Shown one piece after another: positions 58,949 to 64,000 of a DNA stretch of 64,000 bases. The position numbers were made by a program, and so were the translations under genes. How positions within the stretch are numbered: position 1 is the first letter of the stretch; each line of letters opens with the position of its first letter. The notes under the pieces are model-generated. The model was not told where the DNA came from and ran no database searches. It was given only the letters and a program-made list of their open reading frames with translations. The stretch lies in the NCBI GenBank assembly GCA_903900265.1, contig CAIUMM010000206.1, forward strand, positions 1 through 64,000. Reading direction: 5' to 3'. The DNA is from an uncultured Pseudomonadota bacterium. Its GTDB lineage: Bacteria; Myxococcota_A; UBA796; SXON01.

Positions 58949-59869
58949 ATGTTCAGCGGCGTACGCTCGATCCCCGACGTGGTGGATGTGCTGGAACTGG
59001 GCGGCGGGGATGGCCCTGCGCTGGTGATCGAGGTGCCGCACGGCGCGACGGGAGACTGGGAGTTCAACGTCGTCGCCTCGCAGCTGCGCGGCGCGGTCCC
59101 CGACGATCTCATCGCGTTCTTCCATGTCAACACCGACGCCGGCGCGGCGGAGCTGGGATTGGCGATCGGGCAGCGTGTGCTCGCTTCGCGGGCGCCCGAT
59201 TCGGCGCTGCCTTCGGGGCCGGCGTTCACGCGGGTCGTGGTCGTGCGGTGCCGCATCCCGCGCACCTTCATCGACTGCAACCGCGTGCTGGGCGCATCCG
59301 GCGCGGCGTACCGTGCCGGCGGGGTCACGCCGGGCGTCGCCCCGTGGATCACCGACGAGGCCGATCACGACGCGCTCCTTGCGCGCTACGCCGCCTACCA
59401 GACCGTCGCGCAAGCGGCGATCGACGGCGCGAGCGCGTCGGGCGGGCGCGCGTTGCTGCTGCACACCTACGCCCCGCGATCGGTGGACGTGCAGGTTTCG
59501 CTGGACATCGTGCGCGATCTCCGGGCCGCGTACGCCAACCCCGAGCAATGGCCGCTGCGCCCCCAGATCGACGTCATTCACCGCGACCCCGACGGCGTCG
59601 CGACGCTGAACCCCGCCGCGATGCGCGCGTTGACGAACGCGCTCACCGACGCAGGCTACACCTACGCCGAGGGCGAGACCTACCCGCTGCACCCGGTCAC
59701 GATGGCGCACGCGCACGTCACGCGGCATCCGGGGCAGGTCGCGTGTCTGGAGGTTCGGCGGGACCTGTTGACCGCGCAATTTGTGCCGTTTCGTCAGGTG
59801 CAGATCGATGCTGAGCGGGTGGCGCGCGTGGCGGATCCGCTCGCGCGCTGGCTCACAGCGATTTGGTAA
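58949..59869 (+). CDS. N-formylglutamate amidohydrolase-like protein
   Basis: The 306-residue protein has the FGase pattern: LVIEVPHGATGDWEF with the first metal ligand, FFHVNTDAGAAELGL, RTFIDCNRVLG replacing the usual D-x-N-R, ALLLHTYAPRS, and CLEVRRDLLT near the end. It would hydrolyse an N-formyl or N-acyl amino acid. ATG at 58949 lies eight bases after msrB, so the two are co-transcribed. Exact substrate is uncertain. Confidence 0.8.
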   Translation: MFSGVRSIPDVVDVLELGGGDGPALVIEVPHGATGDWEFNVVASQLRGAVPDDLIAFFHVNTDAGAAELGLAIGQRVLASRAPDSALPSGPAFTRVVVVRCRIPRTFIDCNRVLGASGAAYRAGGVTPGVAPWITDEADHDALLARYAAYQTVAQAAIDGASASGGRALLLHTYAPRSVDVQVSLDIVRDLRAAYANPEQWPLRPQIDVIHRDPDGVATLNPAAMRALTNALTDAGYTYAEGETYPLHPVTMAHAHVTRHPGQVACLEVRRDLLTAQFVPFRQVQIDAERVARVADPLARWLTAIW

Positions 59870-59963
59870 ACGCGGGTACGCTGTTCTCGCAAAGAGTACG
59901 GACTGATCGATGGAGATTTCCCCTTTTCATCCCGATTTAGGGCATCATAAGGGGTCACTCTGG

Positions 59964-62585
59964 ATGAACATGAAGCGCTCTTCTTTGCTCGCTGGTCCGC
60001 TCGCTGGTTCGCTCGCTCCCCGCTCACTAGCCGTCCTGTCCTCGCCCCTCCGCGTCGCCTCCACGCTCGCCGCGGTCGCGTTGTTCGCGGGTTGCCACTC
60101 CGCCGCAGTCAAGCTGGAGGACACGTCGGGCAATCTGGATTTGGACTCCACCGATTCGAACGACTCCAACGACTCCAACGACTCGACGGACACCGGCGTC
60201 ATCGTCAGCGGGGACATCTCGGTCAGCCCCTCGTCCATTGATATTCCCGTGCTGTTTATTGGACAGTCCGCCACCGCAGACGTCACGGTCAAGAACATCG
60301 GCGACGGGCCGGTGGCCGTTACGATGTCGTTCGCCGGCGCTTGGGCGACCTCCTACACCCTGAGCTCCTACACCGCCGATCCCGCGCCGGGCGTCGAGAG
60401 CGTACACACGCTCACGCTGACCCCGACCACCTGGGGCGATCACTCCGTCGGCCTGATCGTCGACGCGGACACCGGCGCGCACATCGAGGTGCCGGTGCAC
60501 GCGCTGGTTCAAGAGGACGCCGATGGCGACGGCGTTGGCAGCGTGATCAGCGGCGGCGAGGACTGCGACGACACCAACGCGGACATCAACCCCTCGGCCA
60601 CCGATCTTTGGTACGACGGCATCGACAGCGACTGCGCCGGCAACGACGACTACGATCAGGACGGCGACGGCGCACAGAGCGTCGGCTTTGGCGGGGACGA
60701 CTGCGACGACACGAACGCGGACATCAACCCCGCCGCGAGTGACACCTGGTACGACGGCATCGACAGCGACTGCGCCGGCAACGACGACTACGATCAGGAC
60801 TACGACGGCTACGTGCCCGACGAGTACGCGGGCTTGCCGACCACCGGCGTCGCTCTTTCTGGGCGCTTGCCCGACGGTGACTGCGACGACACCGACGCCG
60901 CCTACCACCCCGGCGCGACCGACACGTGGTACGACGGCTTCGACAGCGACTGCGCGGGCAACGATGACTACGACAAGGACGGCGACGGCCACCAGTCCGA
61001 CCTGTACGGCGGCGACGACTGCAACGACACGAACTCCTCCATCTACGGCGGCGCGCCGGACGCTTGGTACGATGGCGTCGACAGCGACTGCGCCGGCAAC
61101 GACGACTACGACCAGGACGGCGACGGCTTGGATTCGAGCCTCTACGGCGGCGATGACTGCAACGACACCGACGCGACCGTCACCGGCCCTGTGGCTGAGA
61201 CGATGAACGGCATCGACGACGACTGCGACGGCTACGCGGACGACTTCGTCGTCGGCGACCTCGCGAGCGGCGCGATCTACGGCTACAGCAGCAGCATGGG
61301 CATCGGCGAACACGGTACCCTCGCGACCACCGATGACGTGACTGGCGATGCCGCGGTGGACCTGCTGATCGGAACCCGCAGCACCGGCTACGGCTACGTC
61401 TGGGTGCTCGACGGCGCGACGGGCGCGGCGGCCAACGGCTCGGTCGCGACCTACGCGGCCGCCACGTTCAGCGGCGACAGCTACTACTACCCGATCTACG
61501 CGGTCAACGGCCCGTGGGACGACGAAGACGGCGACGGCGTGACCGACTTCATGATCGGCGGCGGCTTCAACTCCACGACCTACACCTACGGCCGCAGCTA
61601 TCTCTTCGAGGGCGGGAGCACCGTCACCGGCAGCTTGTCCACGTCGACCTACGACGTGCGGGTCTCGGGGGACGGCGACTCTTCGTCGGACGACGTCAAC
61701 ATGTCCTGCATCGCCGACGTCGACGGTGACGGCATCGGCGACATCATCGTCGGCGCGGCCTACGACAACTACGGCGACTACCGAGACACCGGCTCGCTGT
61801 CGGTGTTCCTCGACGGCAGCTGGTCCGGCGCGGTCGACATCGGCGATGCCGACGACCGCATCTACGGCCAGACCAGCTACGACTACCTCGGCTACAGCTT
61901 GACCGCGGCGGATCTCGACGACGACGGCTACGCGGACTTTGTCGCCGGCGCCCCGTACTACGACGGCGCGAGCACGTCGGACGGCGCGGTGTTCATCGTC
62001 AACGGCAACGCGTCGGGCGCGTGGAGCACGCAGATCGAGTCGGCCGCGGACGGCTTTGTGGTCGGCGGCTCCTATGGCTACGCGCTCGGCACCGACACGC
62101 TCGCGCACCCTGGCGATCTCGACGGGGACGGCAAGCTCGACCTTGCGGTGTCGTCGGAGGACAAGGGCTATGTCTGGGTGTTTATGGACGCGGGCAGCAT
62201 CGTGGACGACACGTCCGCCAGCTCGGCAGACTACATCCTGTCCGGCACCGCAGGGGACTTCGGCTCGATGCTCGTCACCGACTCGGACCTCGACAACGAC
62301 GGCAAGGACGACCTTGTCGTCGGCGCGGACAGCGATGACGTCGCCGGGTCCAACTACGGTGCGGTGTTCATCTACCTCGACGCTTCGGGGTGGAGCAGCT
62401 CGATGACCGCGACCAACGCGTCGGTCACCCTCTGGGGTCCGAGCGCGAACGGCTACCTCGGTACTGGCGGCGCCGGCGGCGCGGATCTGGACGGCGACGG
62501 CATCGAGGATCTGGCCCTCGGCGCGTCGAGCAACGACGACTACGTCGCCGATGGCGGCGCGGTGTTCATCGTTCCGGGCTGGTAG
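59964..62585 (+). CDS. MopE/FG-GAP repeat lipoprotein
   Basis: The 873-residue protein has a long lipoprotein signal (TLAAVALFAGC) and a Ser/Asn/Asp/Thr linker (NDSNDSNDSTDTG). A choice-of-anchor-D-like Ig domain follows (ISVSPSSIDIPVLFIGQSA), then five MopE-type metal-binding repeats (GGDDCDDTNADINP, DTWYDGIDSDCAGNDDYDQD) and about six FG-GAP/integrin-alpha repeats (LTAADLDDDGYADFVAGAPY, DLDGDGKLDLAVSS). MopE repeats bind Ca/Cu-type metals. It is a surface-exposed binding protein. ATG at 59964 follows AAGGGG; the frame is open to 59910. Confidence 0.88.
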   Translation: MNMKRSSLLAGPLAGSLAPRSLAVLSSPLRVASTLAAVALFAGCHSAAVKLEDTSGNLDLDSTDSNDSNDSNDSTDTGVIVSGDISVSPSSIDIPVLFIGQSATADVTVKNIGDGPVAVTMSFAGAWATSYTLSSYTADPAPGVESVHTLTLTPTTWGDHSVGLIVDADTGAHIEVPVHALVQEDADGDGVGSVISGGEDCDDTNADINPSATDLWYDGIDSDCAGNDDYDQDGDGAQSVGFGGDDCDDTNADINPAASDTWYDGIDSDCAGNDDYDQDYDGYVPDEYAGLPTTGVALSGRLPDGDCDDTDAAYHPGATDTWYDGFDSDCAGNDDYDKDGDGHQSDLYGGDDCNDTNSSIYGGAPDAWYDGVDSDCAGNDDYDQDGDGLDSSLYGGDDCNDTDATVTGPVAETMNGIDDDCDGYADDFVVGDLASGAIYGYSSSMGIGEHGTLATTDDVTGDAAVDLLIGTRSTGYGYVWVLDGATGAAANGSVATYAAATFSGDSYYYPIYAVNGPWDDEDGDGVTDFMIGGGFNSTTYTYGRSYLFEGGSTVTGSLSTSTYDVRVSGDGDSSSDDVNMSCIADVDGDGIGDIIVGAAYDNYGDYRDTGSLSVFLDGSWSGAVDIGDADDRIYGQTSYDYLGYSLTAADLDDDGYADFVAGAPYYDGASTSDGAVFIVNGNASGAWSTQIESAADGFVVGGSYGYALGTDTLAHPGDLDGDGKLDLAVSSEDKGYVWVFMDAGSIVDDTSASSADYILSGTAGDFGSMLVTDSDLDNDGKDDLVVGADSDDVAGSNYGAVFIYLDASGWSSSMTATNASVTLWGPSANGYLGTGGAGGADLDGDGIEDLALGASSNDDYVADGGAVFIVPGW

Positions 62586-62611
62586 GCGCGGATTTCGGAT
62601 AAGGGCGCAGG

Positions 62612-63187
62612 ATGAACTCTGCGCTGCTGTTGTGGTCGGTCTCCCGGGCGCTCGCTGGGGACCTTCATTTCGCGCCCCAGAGCGTGGTCACGTTCCACAA
62701 CGGCTCCACGCTCGGGGACTTCAGCGGCACCGCGCAGATCGCCGGGTTTGTGGATCCGGTCGCGCGACGCGGCGTGCTCGACATCCCGACGGCGTCCCTG
62801 TCCACCGGGAGCGGGCCTCGAGACGCGCGTATGCTCGCGTATTGCCTCCAAGCGCCTCGCTTTCCGACGATCCATTTCTCGGTGACGACGATCACCGGCG
62901 ACGTCGCGGCGCTCAAAGACGGCGGCCCCGCCGGCACGGTCACGCTGGTCGGGGCGCTGACCATCCGCGACGTCACCCGCACGATCTCGGTGCCGGCCTC
63001 CTTTGCGTACGACGCCACCGGCTTGAAGCTGAGCGGTCGCTACGACCTGCTCTGGGGTGACTTTGGGATCCCGGACCCTTCGGTGGTGATCGCGACGCTC
63101 GCGCCGGAGATGTATGTCAGCTTCGACATCGTCGCGGCGGCGTCGGTGGGCGCGGCCGGCGATGGTGCCGTGGTGGAGAAACCTTGA
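62612..63187 (+). CDS. YceI-family protein
   Basis: The 191-residue protein has a short signal (LLLWSVSRALA) and the YceI lipocalin-like fold: LGDFSGTAQIAGFVDPVARR, SGPRDARMLAYCLQAPRFPT, TVTLVGALTIRDVTRTISVP and GRYDLLWGDFGI. YceI proteins bind polyisoprenoids in the periplasm. Its stop overlaps the TTG start of the patatin-like gene. Confidence 0.88.
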   Translation: MNSALLLWSVSRALAGDLHFAPQSVVTFHNGSTLGDFSGTAQIAGFVDPVARRGVLDIPTASLSTGSGPRDARMLAYCLQAPRFPTIHFSVTTITGDVAALKDGGPAGTVTLVGALTIRDVTRTISVPASFAYDATGLKLSGRYDLLWGDFGIPDPSVVIATLAPEMYVSFDIVAAASVGAAGDGAVVEKP

Positions 63188-64000
63188 GCGCGCTAGTCCT
63201 CTCTGGCGGCGGCGCGCGCGGTGCGTACGAGGCGGGCACGCTCCGGTACATCTTCGGGCCGCTCGCGCGTCGTCTCGGCAAGGACATCGCTCCGGACGTG
63301 GTCTGCGGCACCTCGGTGGGGGCGTTGACCGGGGCGTGGGTCGCGGCGCAAGGGATGGACGCGGCCAAGACGCTCTGGCAGTTCTGGCGTGAGCTGGAGC
63401 CGCATCACATCTACCACCTGCGGCTGCTCGACCTCGTCGCCGGCAAAGACGCGTTCCTCAATCGCCACACCGACATTGGCGGGGGAACTGCGCTGTTTGA
63501 TCCTTCTCCCTTGTACGAGCACGTCCGCAGCACGCTGCCCTGGCGCCAGCTCTACGAGCGCATCGACAGCGGCAAGGTGCGCGCGTTCGTGTGCGCGGCC
63601 ACGGACGTCGCGACCGGGCGCTGCATCCAGTTCACCGATGGCGGCAATCGCATGCGGCCCGACAACTTCGATGTCGCGCCCGACATTTTACGCGAGACGG
63701 CGACGACGACGATGCGCTACGCGCGCATTGGACCCGAGCATGTGTTGGCGAGCGCCGCGATCCCGTTCGTGTTTCCGGCGGTGTCGGTCGATGGGCATTG
63801 GATGGTGGACGGCGCGCTGCGGCAGAACACGCCGTTAGGGCCGACCTTGCAGCTGCACTCCGACCGCATTCTGGTCATCGGCGTGAAGCGTCAGCGGGGC
63901 GAGAGCGACATCCCGGTCGGTGGACCGCCGCCGACGACGGGCATGCTCGCCGGACGGGCGTTGAACGCGCTGATGTTGGATCCGGTGGAGGAGAACCTGC
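63184..64000 (+). CDS. patatin-like phospholipase (partial)
   Basis: TTG at 63184 overlaps the YceI stop (TTGA). The protein shows the patatin core: VLSGGGARGAYEAGTL (oxyanion loop), VVCGTSVGALTG with the catalytic Ser, FVFPAVSVDGHWMVDGALRQ with the catalytic Asp in D-G-A. It would hydrolyse acyl chains of phospholipids. About 272 codons are present; the gene runs off the right edge. Confidence 0.92.
   Translation, partial: MSALVLSGGGARGAYEAGTLRYIFGPLARRLGKDIAPDVVCGTSVGALTGAWVAAQGMDAAKTLWQFWRELEPHHIYHLRLLDLVAGKDAFLNRHTDIGGGTALFDPSPLYEHVRSTLPWRQLYERIDSGKVRAFVCAATDVATGRCIQFTDGGNRMRPDNFDVAPDILRETATTTMRYARIGPEHVLASAAIPFVFPAVSVDGHWMVDGALRQNTPLGPTLQLHSDRILVIGVKRQRGESDIPVGGPPPTTGMLAGRALNALMLDPVEENL

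Noticed and set aside
1-64000. tRNA, rRNA, prophage or integrative element
   Set aside because: No cloverleaf or rRNA stretch, integrase or phage structural gene was recognised on reading both strands. A dedicated scan could still find a tRNA.

Overview
The window reads like a chromosomal piece of a high-GC Gram-negative bacterium of the Myxococcota / former Deltaproteobacteria type. The grounds are very high GC, many GTG and TTG starts with 1-4 base gene overlaps, Mla-type outer-membrane lipid transport genes, and a large set of lipoproteins whose lipobox cysteine is followed by a poly-Asp (D-A-D-T-D-S-D) linker. This placement is inferred from style, not from a marker gene. I saw no rRNA, tRNA, CRISPR array, integrase or transposase gene. 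The only stretch over 300 bases without a gene is 3699-4016, and it is structured.

Layout. 1-210: end of a secreted SRPBCC gene. 365-1393: SUMF1-fold lipoprotein. 1447-3904: a retron-type unit, made of a SAM-GYF2-HU-HU fusion gene overlapping a compact retron reverse transcriptase, then a structured intergenic RNA candidate and a UUCG-loop terminator. 4-23.4 kb: a large envelope or secondary-metabolism region. It holds two alkaline-phosphatase-superfamily enzymes coupled to EF-hand mini-proteins, an SGNH hydrolase with a TPR array inside its fold, a polytopic membrane protein, a propeller lipoprotein, then a tight operon of micro membrane proteins, cysteine desulfurase, two PP-loop ATPases, an SxtJ-like protein, a DUF5989-like protein, a NodU/CmcH carbamoyltransferase and a phosphodiesterase lipoprotein. 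A TusA-like sulfur carrier faces the end of that operon.

23.4-41.4 kb: mostly unrelated units. They include a GGDEF(degenerate)-EAL protein, a beta-helix lipoprotein, a PGRP-type amidase lipoprotein with mtnA, a more A/T-rich patch with a membrane sulfatase-fold protein and an active-looking diguanylate cyclase, chrA, an acyltransferase, an M13 peptidase, a DUF1275 protein, an M18 aminopeptidase and a TPR-sulfotransferase. A 60-base near-perfect palindrome closes the sulfotransferase gene.

41.4-64 kb: SUMF1-fold and propeller lipoproteins, an Mpo1-like protein, a class II aldolase with an orphan molybdopterin subunit, a six-repeat VCBS lipoprotein, a DUF2752 protein, an mlaEF operon without mlaD, two overlapping radical SAM/SPASM genes, PPC-domain and MopE/FG-GAP lipoproteins, an SRPBCC protein, a SET-domain protein, msrB, an N-formylglutamate-amidohydrolase-like enzyme, a YceI protein and the start of a patatin-like phospholipase.

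The two candidates for an undescribed system are the retron whose partner is a SAM-GYF2-double-HU fusion, and the cysteine desulfurase / twin PP-loop / carbamoyltransferase operon, which suggests sulfur transfer plus carbamoylation of an unknown, probably envelope-associated, product.
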